Assembly (NCBI GenBank): GCA_025362255.1
Contig: JANYGY010000249.1
Span: 1-6,778 of the forward strand
Source of the DNA: Planctomycetales bacterium
GTDB taxonomy: Bacteria > Planctomycetota > UBA11346
Direction of reading: 5' to 3'
Length of the DNA stretch: 6,778 nt
Position numbers and translations under genes: made by a program
Part shown: positions 1 through 6,745 of the stretch, one piece after another
Layout of the letters: the number at the start of each line of letters is the position of its first letter
Position numbering within the stretch: position 1 is the stretch's first letter
The notes under the pieces: model-generated
What the model was told of the DNA's origin: nothing
Databases searched by the model: none
The model's input: the letters and a program-made list of their open reading frames with translations, nothing else

Positions 1-912
1 TGCACTCCGGCGGTGAATCTGTTCACCGCCACGGGTGAGCCGATCACGCTCGATCGCACCCGTTCAGAGCACCGGCTGCGGCCTGCGGGAATCGATCCGC
101 GGCATGTCGAGGTCTTCGCTGTGACCGACGTCGAAGGCCGCGCGCGCGGGGTTGCCGAGGTCATCCCCTATCGCCGGCGACTGCACCTGGGCCGGGGGGT
201 CGAGGCCGAAGCTGGCACCTTTCAGGAACGCCGCCGGGCGGCGGTGACCGACGATGGCGTGGATGTCGACCTGCTGATCAGCGAGCCGCCCCCTGCATCG
301 CCGTCATTGTCGTCACCCGCACTTTCCGGCGCCTCCAGCGTGAAAGGCCCGACCCTGCTGAGCACCCGGTTGCTGTGCACCAATCGCCAGCTGCCGATGC
401 ACCTGGGGCTGGGGGATGTGCGCTTGGCGACCCGCGATCTGCCCGCCGGGGTGACCTTCGCCAACCTCACGGTGCCGACCGCTGCGGTTAGCCCGGTGCT
501 TGCCGGTGACCTCCACTGGCGCCTGCTATCGCACCTTATCCTCGATTACGGAACCGTGCTCAGTGTCGATGGCCTGCGGGGGCTGCTGGCGTTGTACGAT
601 GTCCGCGCGCTGACCGATCAGGCGGCGCGCCTGGCGCATCAGCGGCTGGTCGAATCGCTGATCGCGGTGCGCTTCGTACGCGCGACGCGCTACCTTGAGG
701 GGATTCCGATCCGTGGCTTGGCGGTGACCATCGAACTCGATGACGAGCGTCTCGGTGGGATCGGCGAAGCGCAGATGATCGGGACCATCCTGGACGGCTT
801 CATCGCCTGCTTCGTGTCGATGAATGCGTTCACCCGGTTGTCCGTGCTGTGTCGCCAACACGGCGAGGTGCTGACGTGGCCCGATCGGCTCGGGCGGCGG
901 TTGCTGCTATGA
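1..912 (+). CDS. tssF: Type VI secretion baseplate subunit TssF (VasA/ImpG family), C-terminal part, 5' end outside window
   Basis: This is the C-terminal 303 residues of TssF. The reading frame is open through position 1, where it reads CTPAVNLF, so the gene starts upstream; the GTG at 13 is an internal valine. TssF proteins are usually about 600 residues, so roughly half is present. TssF and TssG form the wedge of the T6SS baseplate in the cytoplasm, on which the contractile sheath assembles. Family features I recognise are the CTPxVNLF..ADPI-like opening (here TPAVNLFTATGEPITLDRTR), the segment LLCTNRQLP near the middle, and WRLLSHLILDYGTV followed by LRGLLALYDV in the second half. The stop codon overlaps the start of tssG (ATGA at 909-912), so the two are almost certainly co-transcribed and translationally coupled. 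Identification rests on remembered family motifs, not on a search, but the adjacency to tssG makes it firm. Confidence 0.9.
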   Translation, partial: CTPAVNLFTATGEPITLDRTRSEHRLRPAGIDPRHVEVFAVTDVEGRARGVAEVIPYRRRLHLGRGVEAEAGTFQERRRAAVTDDGVDVDLLISEPPPASPSLSSPALSGASSVKGPTLLSTRLLCTNRQLPMHLGLGDVRLATRDLPAGVTFANLTVPTAAVSPVLAGDLHWRLLSHLILDYGTVLSVDGLRGLLALYDVRALTDQAARLAHQRLVESLIAVRFVRATRYLEGIPIRGLAVTIELDDERLGGIGEAQMIGTILDGFIACFVSMNAFTRLSVLCRQHGEVLTWPDRLGRRLLL

Positions 913-1871
913 CCGCATCTGCGCCAGATGCCCAGCCAGCCTGGCTCACGACCGCTCTGCACGACCAGCCTTCGGCCTTCAGCTTCGTCGCCGCGATCGA
1001 TGCGGTGGCTGGCGGGGTCGCGCTTGGCGGAATCAGCGCCGCCGCCGAACGCGTGCGGCTGCGCCCGCACCTGGGGTTGGCTTTTCCGCTGGCTGAAGTC
1101 GTAGCAGCTGAAAATTCCGGTGATCCAGCCAGTGATTCACGGTGGCAGATCACCGTCGGCCTGCCGGGCTTGTACGGCGCGAACTCGCCGTTGCCGACGT
1201 CGTACACCGAGGACCTCCTCGCCCGGGATGTCAACGATCCGACGCGTGGGCTGCTTGATGTGATCCATCATCGCCTGCTGTCGCTGCTCCATCGCGCGCT
1301 GCACAAGTATCGCGATGGCGATCTGGCAGGACCGCTGCAACGCCTCACCGGCCTTAACCAGCGTCTAATCGGTGGCCGCATTCCGAGCCAGCGACTGCTC
1401 GCCTACACCGGGATCCTTGCCGGACGGGCGCGGGGCGCCGATACGCTCGAACGGGTGCTCAGCCATTTCCATGAAGTGCCGTGCCGCATTGAACAATGCA
1501 TCGAGATGTGGACTCCGCTGCCTGCCGATCAGCTCACCCGCCTGGGCGAGGCTAACTGCGGGCTGGGGTCCGATTGCGTCGCTGGCGATACCATCTGCAG
1601 CCGAGCCACCGCCTTTCGGATCACCGTCGGCCCGCTGCACTGGAGCGACATGGCCGGCTTTCTGCCGGGGGGCGAACGGCTGGCTGATCTCCAGGCTTTG
1701 GTCGGCCACCTTGAAGGCGACGCCCTGGATTACGAAGTCGAACTGCTGATCGACACTACTGGTCTGCCCGAATCAAGTTTAGGCGAAGCGCGCCTTGGCC
1801 TCGACCTGCGGACCTCGGGCGCATTCCCCACCGAGCGACGCGAAATCGTCTATCGCTCGACCGGTCATTGA
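909..1871 (+). CDS. tssG: Type VI secretion baseplate subunit TssG (VasB/ImpH family)
   Basis: This is a complete TssG of 320 residues, a normal length for the family. It joins TssF in the baseplate wedge. Recognisable motifs are GLYGANSPLP at residues 87-96 (family GLxGxxGPLP), DVIHHRLLSLLHRALHKYR at about 117-135 (family F-N-H-R-L-x-S-L-F-Y-R-A-W-x-K-Y-R), and a C-terminal half with the order seen in TssG: a short TPLP segment, a LGxxxxxGDTICSRATAFRI segment, GPLHW, and FLPGGERL. I chose the ATG at 909 because it gives the ATGA overlap with the tssF stop, a common arrangement in T6SS operons. An in-frame ATG at 849 would add 20 residues lying entirely inside tssF and is less likely. The Shine-Dalgarno in front is weak, which fits coupling. 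No further T6SS gene follows, so this is the end of the operon in this direction. Confidence 0.92.
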   Translation: MTASAPDAQPAWLTTALHDQPSAFSFVAAIDAVAGGVALGGISAAAERVRLRPHLGLAFPLAEVVAAENSGDPASDSRWQITVGLPGLYGANSPLPTSYTEDLLARDVNDPTRGLLDVIHHRLLSLLHRALHKYRDGDLAGPLQRLTGLNQRLIGGRIPSQRLLAYTGILAGRARGADTLERVLSHFHEVPCRIEQCIEMWTPLPADQLTRLGEANCGLGSDCVAGDTICSRATAFRITVGPLHWSDMAGFLPGGERLADLQALVGHLEGDALDYEVELLIDTTGLPESSLGEARLGLDLRTSGAFPTERREIVYRSTGH

Positions 1872-1908
1872 GGTGAAAAAGACCCTGGCGAATCAGTGAG
1901 CCGTGCGG

Positions 1909-1914
1909 TATAAT
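1909..1914 (+). promoter_or_regulatory. Candidate sigma70 -10 box for the acyl-CoA dehydrogenase gene
   Basis: A perfect TATAAT lies in an otherwise GC-rich gap, 38 bp after the tssG stop and 79 bp before the ATG of the next gene. The hexamer 17 bp upstream (TGGCGA, 1886-1891) matches TTGACA at only three positions, so the -35 is poor and an activator may be needed. Transcription would begin near 1921. This would make the lipid genes a unit separate from tssFG. Confidence 0.5.
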
Positions 1915-1923
1915 TGAGGCGTG

Positions 1924-1953
1924 GAGCCAGAGCGATCGACGCTGACTCGGCTC
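1924..1953 (+). promoter_or_regulatory. Stem-loop in the tssG / acyl-CoA dehydrogenase gap (leader hairpin or weak terminator)
   Basis: GAGCC (1924-1928) pairs with GGCTC (1949-1953), and inside it AGCG (1931-1934) pairs with CGCT (1940-1943) around the loop ATCGA. The internal loop is asymmetric, 2 bases against 5. TTATT follows directly at 1954-1958. It lies just downstream of the predicted start site near 1921, so it could sit at the very 5' end of the mRNA, or it could end transcripts from the T6SS operon. The inner arms could also be an operator. The stem is modest and the T run is interrupted, so the role is uncertain. Confidence 0.35.
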
Positions 1954-1981
1954 TTATTGAATTACGTCCTGACCACGCCGC

Positions 1982-1987
1982 AGGAGA
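1982..1987 (+). promoter_or_regulatory. Ribosome binding site of the acyl-CoA dehydrogenase gene
   Basis: AGGAGA lies 6 bases before the ATG at 1994. It is a strong Shine-Dalgarno match at good spacing and fixes this start. Confidence 0.75.
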
Positions 1988-1993
1988 CCTGTC

Positions 1994-3943
1994 ATGCCTA
2001 CCGATCTTGGTCCAACATCGCCCACTCCTTCACCATCATCGGCTGATGCACGCAACGCCGACGCGGTGCCGGTCATCGATCTGTCGAAGATGAGCGTCGA
2101 CAAGCGCGCCGCGATGGAGGTCGCCGAATCAGCGCGCGAGGTGCAGTGGACGGAACCCAGCTTTGCCCAACAGCTCTTCATGGGCACCTTCAACCGTACC
2201 CTGGTTGATTCGTTCCCGCGTCAGAACGCCGCTGACCAAGCGATCGGTGATGCGTTTTGCGCCAAGCTCGCCGACTATCTCACGGCCAACCTCGATGCTG
2301 AAGAAGTCGACCAAAGCCGGACGATCCCCGAACAGGTGATCAGCGATCTGTTCGCGATGGGCGTCTTCGCGATGAAAGTGCCCAAGCAATACGGCGGGCT
2401 GGGCTTCACCCAGGTGAACTACAATCGGGCGATGATGCTGCTTGCCAGCCATTGCGCCTCGACCGCCGTGCTGGTCAGCGCCCATCAATCGATCGGCGTG
2501 CCGCAGCCGCTGAAACTGTTCGGCACCGAAGAACAAAAACAGAAATACTTTCCCCGCTTCTGCCCGCAGCCCGGAAAAAAAGGCACGATCAGCGCCTTCG
2601 CCTTGACCGAGCCGAGCGTCGGTTCGGATCCCTCGAAGATGGCCACCGAGGCCGTGCTGACCCCTGATGGCACCCATTACGTGATCAACGGCGAAAAGCT
2701 GTGGTGCACCAACGGCCCGATCGCCGGCCTGTTGGTGGTGATGTGCAAGACCGCCCCGAAAATCGTCGCCGGTGTCGAGCGGGCGCAGATCACGGCGTTG
2801 ATCGTCGAAGGCAACAGCCCCGGCATCGAAGTCGTCCATCGTTGTGATTTCATGGGCATCCGGGCGATCCAAAATGGCCTGATGCGTTTTCACGATGTGA
2901 AAGTCCCCGCCGAAAATGTCCTGTGGGCACCGGGCAAAGGCCTCAAATTGGCGCTGACCACGCTCAACACCGGGCGCTTGACGTTGCCGGCCGCGTGTAC
3001 TGGCGTCGCCAAGCAATGCCTGCGCATCGGTCGCGAATGGGGCGCCGAACGTCAGCAATGGGGCCTGCCGATCGGCGCCCACGAAGCAGGTCGCGAAAAA
3101 TTAAACTTCATCGCCAGCCACACCCTAGCCATGGAAGCAGTGACCTGGCTGACCAGCCATTGGGCGGATGATCACGCCAAGGACATCCGCCTTGAAGCCG
3201 CGATGGCCAAGATGTTTTGCAGCGAAATCGGTTGGCAGGTCGTCGATGTGACCCTGCAACTGCGCGCCGGCCGCGGTTATGAAAAGGGCAGCTCGCTAAA
3301 GGCGCGTGGAGAAAAAGCCTATCCGGTCGAACGCATGCTTCGCGACATGCGGATCAACCGCATCATCGAAGGCACCACCGACATCATGCGCCTGTTCCTC
3401 GCCCGCGAGGCGATGGATCCGCATCTGAAACTCGCCGCTGATTTGCTGAAGAAGCACACGCCAGTCGGCACCAAACTGACCGCCGGGGCCAAGCTCGCGG
3501 GCTTTTACACCGGCTGGTACGCCAAGCAGTGGTTCAACGCCAGTTTGTGGGAACGCCACGACGACATGGGGATCCTCAGCGGTCACTACCATTATCTGCA
3601 GGCCACCGCCCATCGCTTGGCGCGCTCGATTTTCCACGCCATGGGCCTGTACCAAGAGCGGCTCGAGCGCAAACAAGTGCTGCTCGGCCACCTCATGGAC
3701 ATCGGCACCGAACTGTTCGCGATGGCGGCGACCTGCAGCTACGCCATCCGCCTTGCCGGCGAACGTCACGACACCACGCCGATGACTCTCGCCGATTCCT
3801 TTTGCCGCGAATCCACCAAGCGGATCGAGAACCATTTCCGCGACCTCAGCGGCAGCGATGGCAAATTGATGAATCAGGTCGGCAAAGGCGTGCTGGCCGG
3901 TGACTTCGCCTGGCTCGAAGGCGGAGTCCAAGCTCCCGGCTGA
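1994..3943 (+). CDS. Acyl-CoA dehydrogenase, large (VLCAD/ACAD9-like) type
   Basis: This is a 649-residue flavoprotein expected to introduce the trans-2 double bond into acyl-CoA in the first step of beta-oxidation, passing electrons to ETF. The order is as in the family: a Pro/Ser/Thr-rich leader (about 1-45), the helical N-domain (PKQYGGLGF), the beta domain with FALTEPSVGSD at 202-212 and WCTNG at 237-241 (FAD and acyl contacts), then the C-helical domain with GRGYE and PVERMLRD. IEGTTDIMRLF follows, and its Glu459 is at the position of the catalytic base in VLCAD-type enzymes. Residues about 480-649 are a second helical region (ERKQVLLGHLMDIGTELFAM) that ordinary 380-400-residue dehydrogenases lack. 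In VLCAD and ACAD9 the corresponding extension mediates dimerisation and membrane association. Chain length cannot be read from the sequence; long-chain preference is inferred from the architecture. I see no signal peptide or transmembrane segment. The next gene starts 39 bp downstream on the same strand, so co-transcription is likely. Confidence 0.95.
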   Translation: MPTDLGPTSPTPSPSSADARNADAVPVIDLSKMSVDKRAAMEVAESAREVQWTEPSFAQQLFMGTFNRTLVDSFPRQNAADQAIGDAFCAKLADYLTANLDAEEVDQSRTIPEQVISDLFAMGVFAMKVPKQYGGLGFTQVNYNRAMMLLASHCASTAVLVSAHQSIGVPQPLKLFGTEEQKQKYFPRFCPQPGKKGTISAFALTEPSVGSDPSKMATEAVLTPDGTHYVINGEKLWCTNGPIAGLLVVMCKTAPKIVAGVERAQITALIVEGNSPGIEVVHRCDFMGIRAIQNGLMRFHDVKVPAENVLWAPGKGLKLALTTLNTGRLTLPAACTGVAKQCLRIGREWGAERQQWGLPIGAHEAGREKLNFIASHTLAMEAVTWLTSHWADDHAKDIRLEAAMAKMFCSEIGWQVVDVTLQLRAGRGYEKGSSLKARGEKAYPVERMLRDMRINRIIEGTTDIMRLFLAREAMDPHLKLAADLLKKHTPVGTKLTAGAKLAGFYTGWYAKQWFNASLWERHDDMGILSGHYHYLQATAHRLARSIFHAMGLYQERLERKQVLLGHLMDIGTELFAMAATCSYAIRLAGERHDTTPMTLADSFCRESTKRIENHFRDLSGSDGKLMNQVGKGVLAGDFAWLEGGVQAPG

Positions 3944-3950
3944 AACAAGC

Positions 3951-3966
3951 CACTGCAGCAGCGGTG
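3951..3966 (+). promoter_or_regulatory. Short intercistronic hairpin
   Basis: CACTGC (3951-3956) pairs with GCGGTG (3961-3966), one G-T wobble included, around an AGCA loop. It occupies the 39-bp gap between the dehydrogenase and the fusion gene and ends 6 bases before the Shine-Dalgarno at 3973. There is no T run, so it is unlikely to be a terminator; it could stabilise or process the mRNA between the two genes, or be chance. Confidence 0.25.
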
Positions 3967-3972
3967 CCATGC

Positions 3973-3978
3973 GGAGGG
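3973..3978 (+). promoter_or_regulatory. Ribosome binding site of the acyltransferase-hydrolase gene
   Basis: GGAGGG ends 4 bases before the ATG at 3983. This is a near-consensus Shine-Dalgarno and supports that start over later in-frame ATGs. Confidence 0.7.
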
Positions 3979-3982
3979 ATCC

Positions 3983-6205
3983 ATGTACGAAGTCGACGTC
4001 AGCCCAATTCCCCGTGATCCCGAACGCGGTGCGTTGCATTCGGATCCGCTGCACACCGGGCCGCATTATGTCCGGCGGGCGACCGGGCTGTCGCTGTCGC
4101 TGATCGAAAAAATGATCTCCAGCCGGATTCGGGTCGAGGGTGCCGACCGCGTCCCGGCCAAAGGCCCGGTGTTGTTCCTGTGCAATCATTTCACCCGCTT
4201 TGAAACCTTCATCCTGCCGTGGTTGCTCGACCGCCACACGCATCGGTACGTCCACAATCTGGCGCATCATTCGTTGTTTCACGGCCGCTTCGGCGACTAC
4301 CTATTGGCGATCGGCGCGCGCTCGACCAAAGAGCCGGGGATCAAGGACGCGATCGTTTCAGACCTGATCACCGGTCATCATGATTGGATCATCTATCCCG
4401 AAGGATCGATGATCAAAGACAAGCGCATCTGGAACGGCAATCGTTTCGAACTCGCGACGCCAGATCGCCACGGACCACCCCATTCCGGTGCGGCGCTAAT
4501 GGCCCTGCAAGCCACCCTGATACGCCGCCAATACCTTGAAGCCTGGCAGCGCCAAGACCGCGTCACGCTTGATGACCTCGAAGAAAAATGGCATTTCACG
4601 GGCGCCAATCTGCCCCCCGGGCCACTGCACATCGTACCGATCACGATCACGTATTTCCCCTTGCGCCCGAGCGACAATCTGATGTTCAGACTGGCTCGCC
4701 GGGTGATGAAAGTGGTGCCGACTCAACTTGAGGAGGAATTGCTGATCGAGGGGAACCTGCTGCTCGGCGACACCGATATCAGCGTCTATTTCGGGCATCC
4801 GGTCGAAGTTGCACCCTGGGCCGAACCCGTGCATGCGGCTAGCGTAATCGCCCAGACGGAATCCGCCCTGGTCGCTGACAAACTGGTCGCGGCCAAAGAC
4901 GCACTGACGGCGCACGTCATGGGCATCATCTATCGCAACGTCACGGTCCATCTCGATCACCTGTTCGCCTCAGCCTTGCGCTATGCCACGCATGAGCGGA
5001 TCCGCTGCGCCGATTTCCATCGCGTGCTCTACCTTGCCGCGCGCACACTGCAGGCGGGTGGCCGGCGGCGCGCGCATCGCAGCATTGATGAAAGCCTGCT
5101 CGCCCTGGTCAGCGGTGCCCCCTGCCCGCATCTCGACAGCATTCGCCAGCTCGCCGAAAATGAGGGTCTGCTGACCGTCGAGGATGGTTGGTATGTCCTC
5201 AATCGCCCAGCGATCGACGCCGCGCATCACTTCCATGACGTACGCGTGAAAAATACCCTGGCGGTGATCGCCAACGAACTCGAGCCGCTGCGCGAGGCGG
5301 TGAAATCGATCCGTGAAATCCTGGCGTTGCCCCGGGCGCGGTTGCACGAACGCGTCAGCGCCCTGCTTCACCATGAAGATGTTGCTGAATATCAACGGGA
5401 TTGGGCCCAAGTCAGATCTACCGAAATACCCGGTGAGATCGGCAAACCGTTTGTCCTGGGGACCGTCAACCGCCACCCGTTCGGGGTGGTGGTCTGTCAC
5501 GGCTATCTTGCCGCACCGGCCGAAATCCGCGAGCTGAGCGAAAACCTCGTCGCCGCTGGCCACGTGGTGTATGGCGTTCGCCTATCGGGCCACGGCACGG
5601 ATCCCGCCCAACTCGCGCAGACCGGTCGCGCAGACTGGCGTCGCTCCCTTGAACGCGGCGTTGCTGCCATGCGCGCAGCCTACGACCAGGTGGTGATCGT
5701 CGGATTCTCCATGGGCGGCCTGCTCGCCATCGAAGCCGCTGCGAATCTGCCCGACATCTGCGGCGTGGTCGCGATCAACTCCCCCCTGCACCTGCAGGAT
5801 CGCGCCAGCCTGCTGGTGCCGACCGTTGATGCCTGGAACAGCGTCGCCCACGCCCTGCACCTCGATGGGCTGAGATTTTCGTCGGTTCCCAATCACCCCG
5901 AATGGCCCGCGATCAATTACCTCAGCAACCCGGTTTCGGCGATTCACGAACTCGAACGGCTGATGCATGACGTGCGCCTCAGTGCGCCCCTGGTCCAGGC
6001 CCCGGCCATGCTCGTGCAAGCCGATGGTGATCCGGTGATCGTGCCAACCAGCGTCGAAGAATTGCACGGACTGCTCGGCAGCAGCGACAAAACCATCCAT
6101 CGCTTGGCGCTCAACCGTCACGTGATCGTCCGCGGCGAGGGCAGCGAACACGTCAGCGCCCTGATCCTCGATTTCCTTGCCAAAATCGGACGCAAAACCG
6201 CCTAA
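3983..6205 (+). CDS. Bifunctional protein: PlsC-like acyltransferase fused to an Est30-like alpha/beta hydrolase
   Basis: This is a 740-residue protein with two enzyme domains. Residues about 35-300 form a glycerolipid (PlsC-type) acyltransferase fold with the four expected blocks in order: CNHFTRFE (67-74, His69), GARSTK (111-116), IIYPEGSMIKDK (from 136, Glu140) and IVPITITYFPLRP. The first block is HX4E, not the usual HX4D. Residues about 300-475 are mostly helical, with GLLTVEDGWYVLN that may be part of a winged-helix-like unit; I do not recognise this region. Residues about 480-740 are an alpha/beta hydrolase like carboxylesterase Est30 and monoacylglycerol lipases: oxyanion-side HG at 506-507, then GHGTDPAQL, nucleophile elbow GFSMGG with Ser576, acid Asp683 in DGDPVIV, and His713 in NRHVI. 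The triad therefore looks complete. Expected chemistry is acyl transfer from acyl-CoA or acyl-ACP to a lipid acceptor in one half and ester hydrolysis in the other; both substrates are unknown. There is no signal peptide or clear membrane helix, so it is probably cytoplasmic or peripheral to the inner membrane. The frame is continuous, so this is one gene. Confidence 0.88.
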   Translation: MYEVDVSPIPRDPERGALHSDPLHTGPHYVRRATGLSLSLIEKMISSRIRVEGADRVPAKGPVLFLCNHFTRFETFILPWLLDRHTHRYVHNLAHHSLFHGRFGDYLLAIGARSTKEPGIKDAIVSDLITGHHDWIIYPEGSMIKDKRIWNGNRFELATPDRHGPPHSGAALMALQATLIRRQYLEAWQRQDRVTLDDLEEKWHFTGANLPPGPLHIVPITITYFPLRPSDNLMFRLARRVMKVVPTQLEEELLIEGNLLLGDTDISVYFGHPVEVAPWAEPVHAASVIAQTESALVADKLVAAKDALTAHVMGIIYRNVTVHLDHLFASALRYATHERIRCADFHRVLYLAARTLQAGGRRRAHRSIDESLLALVSGAPCPHLDSIRQLAENEGLLTVEDGWYVLNRPAIDAAHHFHDVRVKNTLAVIANELEPLREAVKSIREILALPRARLHERVSALLHHEDVAEYQRDWAQVRSTEIPGEIGKPFVLGTVNRHPFGVVVCHGYLAAPAEIRELSENLVAAGHVVYGVRLSGHGTDPAQLAQTGRADWRRSLERGVAAMRAAYDQVVIVGFSMGGLLAIEAAANLPDICGVVAINSPLHLQDRASLLVPTVDAWNSVAHALHLDGLRFSSVPNHPEWPAINYLSNPVSAIHELERLMHDVRLSAPLVQAPAMLVQADGDPVIVPTSVEELHGLLGSSDKTIHRLALNRHVIVRGEGSEHVSALILDFLAKIGRKTA

Positions 6206-6208
6206 AAT
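6203..6208 (+). promoter_or_regulatory. Possible -10 element for the thioesterase gene
   Basis: TAAAAT overlaps the stop codon of the fusion gene, 69 bp before the next ATG. The only good -35-like hexamer is TTGCCA at 6177-6182, but the 20-bp spacing is too long for a normal sigma70 promoter. The thioesterase may simply be read through from the genes before it. Confidence 0.2.
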
Positions 6209-6219
6209 GCAGTCTAGCG

Positions 6220-6246
6220 GGATCGACGCCCTAGGATCGAGATCTC
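6220..6246. repeat. Small direct repeat and palindrome in the gap before the thioesterase gene
   Basis: GGATCGA occurs at 6220-6226 and again at 6234-6240, 14 bp apart, and the second copy runs into the palindrome GAGATCTC (6239-6246). The 72-bp gap 6206-6277 holds nothing else I can identify. It could be a regulator binding site, but GATC words are common throughout this window, so chance is likely. Confidence 0.2.
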
Positions 6247-6277
6247 AACGAGTCGTCTTCCATCACCGAGTCACGTC

Positions 6278-6679
6278 ATGTTCCGCCACCAGACCACCGT
6301 CCTGCTCAATCACACCGATTGCTACGGGATCATCTTCTTCGCCAACCAACCGATTTTCTGCCACGCGGCATTTCAGGCCTGGCTGCTCAAGGTCGGCCTG
6401 CCGCTGGCCCCCGATCGCAGCGCCGCCAGCGACCTGATGGTCATCGTGCGCTGTGAAAGCGACTATCAGGCACCGGTCCATCTGGGTGATGAACTGACCA
6501 TCGATTTCACCGTCGAGCGCATCGGCACGACCTCCATCACCAATCACTTCACTCTGACCAACCAGCACGGCATCACGGTCGGCAGCGTACGCACCGTCCA
6601 CGTCCTGATCGACGCCCGCACCAGCGGGAAAATCCCCCTCACCCCCGCCTGGCGCACCGCCCTCGAATCAAACCGCTAA
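6278..6679 (+). CDS. Acyl-CoA thioesterase, hot-dog fold (4-hydroxybenzoyl-CoA thioesterase family)
   Basis: This is a complete 133-residue single hot-dog domain, the usual length for the 4HBT family, which cleaves acyl-CoA to free acid and CoA, typically as tetramers in the cytoplasm. The diagnostic stretch is HTDCYGIIFFANQ at residues 12-24, matching the family pattern D-x-x-G-x-x-x-x-x-N. Asp14 is at the position of the catalytic acid in 4HBT-type enzymes, and FCHAAFQAWL continues the long central helix. VRCESDYQAPVHLGDEL is the usual start of the second strand set. The FFANQ plus CH wording resembles 1,4-dihydroxy-2-naphthoyl-CoA hydrolases I recall, but with no other menaquinone gene here a general acyl-CoA thioesterase is equally plausible. 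The start has only a weak GAG Shine-Dalgarno (6268-6270); no better ATG lies upstream in frame. It follows the fusion gene by 72 bp on the same strand and may share its transcript. Confidence 0.85.
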   Translation: MFRHQTTVLLNHTDCYGIIFFANQPIFCHAAFQAWLLKVGLPLAPDRSAASDLMVIVRCESDYQAPVHLGDELTIDFTVERIGTTSITNHFTLTNQHGITVGSVRTVHVLIDARTSGKIPLTPAWRTALESNR

Positions 6680-6695
6680 GCTCCCCACCCGCCCG

Positions 6696-6709
6696 CCAGC
6701 CACCGCTGG
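6696..6709 (+). terminator. Short hairpin after the thioesterase gene, weak terminator candidate
   Basis: CCAGC (6696-6700) and GCTGG (6705-6709) form a perfect 5-bp stem with a CACC loop, 16 bp after the stop codon. No T run follows, so intrinsic termination would be weak at best. It lies between the lipid genes and the tRNA, where a transcript end is expected. Confidence 0.25.
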
Positions 6710-6745
6710 ACGCCGACCATAAGCACAACATCATCCTACCCCTCA

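Noticed and set aside
13..15. GTG at 13 as the start of the first gene
   Set aside because: The frame is open to position 1 and the preceding codons complete the conserved TssF TPxVNLF motif, so this is an internal valine.
849..908. Upstream ATG extending tssG by 20 residues
   Set aside because: The extra residues lie wholly inside tssF and look random (Arg/Ala-rich); the ATGA overlap at 909 is the standard arrangement.
2129..3082. 317-codon open frame on the minus strand opposite the acyl-CoA dehydrogenase
   Set aside because: The plus strand has an unmistakable dehydrogenase here. The antisense translation shows no family motif and is the kind of long shadow frame expected from GC-rich codon use.
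3296..4282. 328-codon minus-strand open frame spanning the dehydrogenase end and the fusion gene start
   Set aside because: It runs antisense across two well-supported genes and the gap between them, with no recognisable motif or convincing ribosome binding site.
4970..5563. 197-codon minus-strand open frame opposite the middle of the fusion gene
   Set aside because: It is antisense to a continuous, motif-supported plus-strand frame and its translation is not family-like.
5582..6151. 189-codon minus-strand open frame opposite the hydrolase domain
   Set aside because: The plus strand encodes the serine hydrolase triad here, so the antisense frame is a shadow.
6177..6208. TTGCCA and TAAAAT as a sigma70 promoter for the thioesterase gene
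   Set aside because: The spacing is 20 bp, too long for a normal promoter; kept only as a low-confidence -10 candidate.
6239..6246. GAGATCTC palindrome as a regulator site
   Set aside because: Eight bases only, with no flanking symmetry, in a window already rich in GATC.
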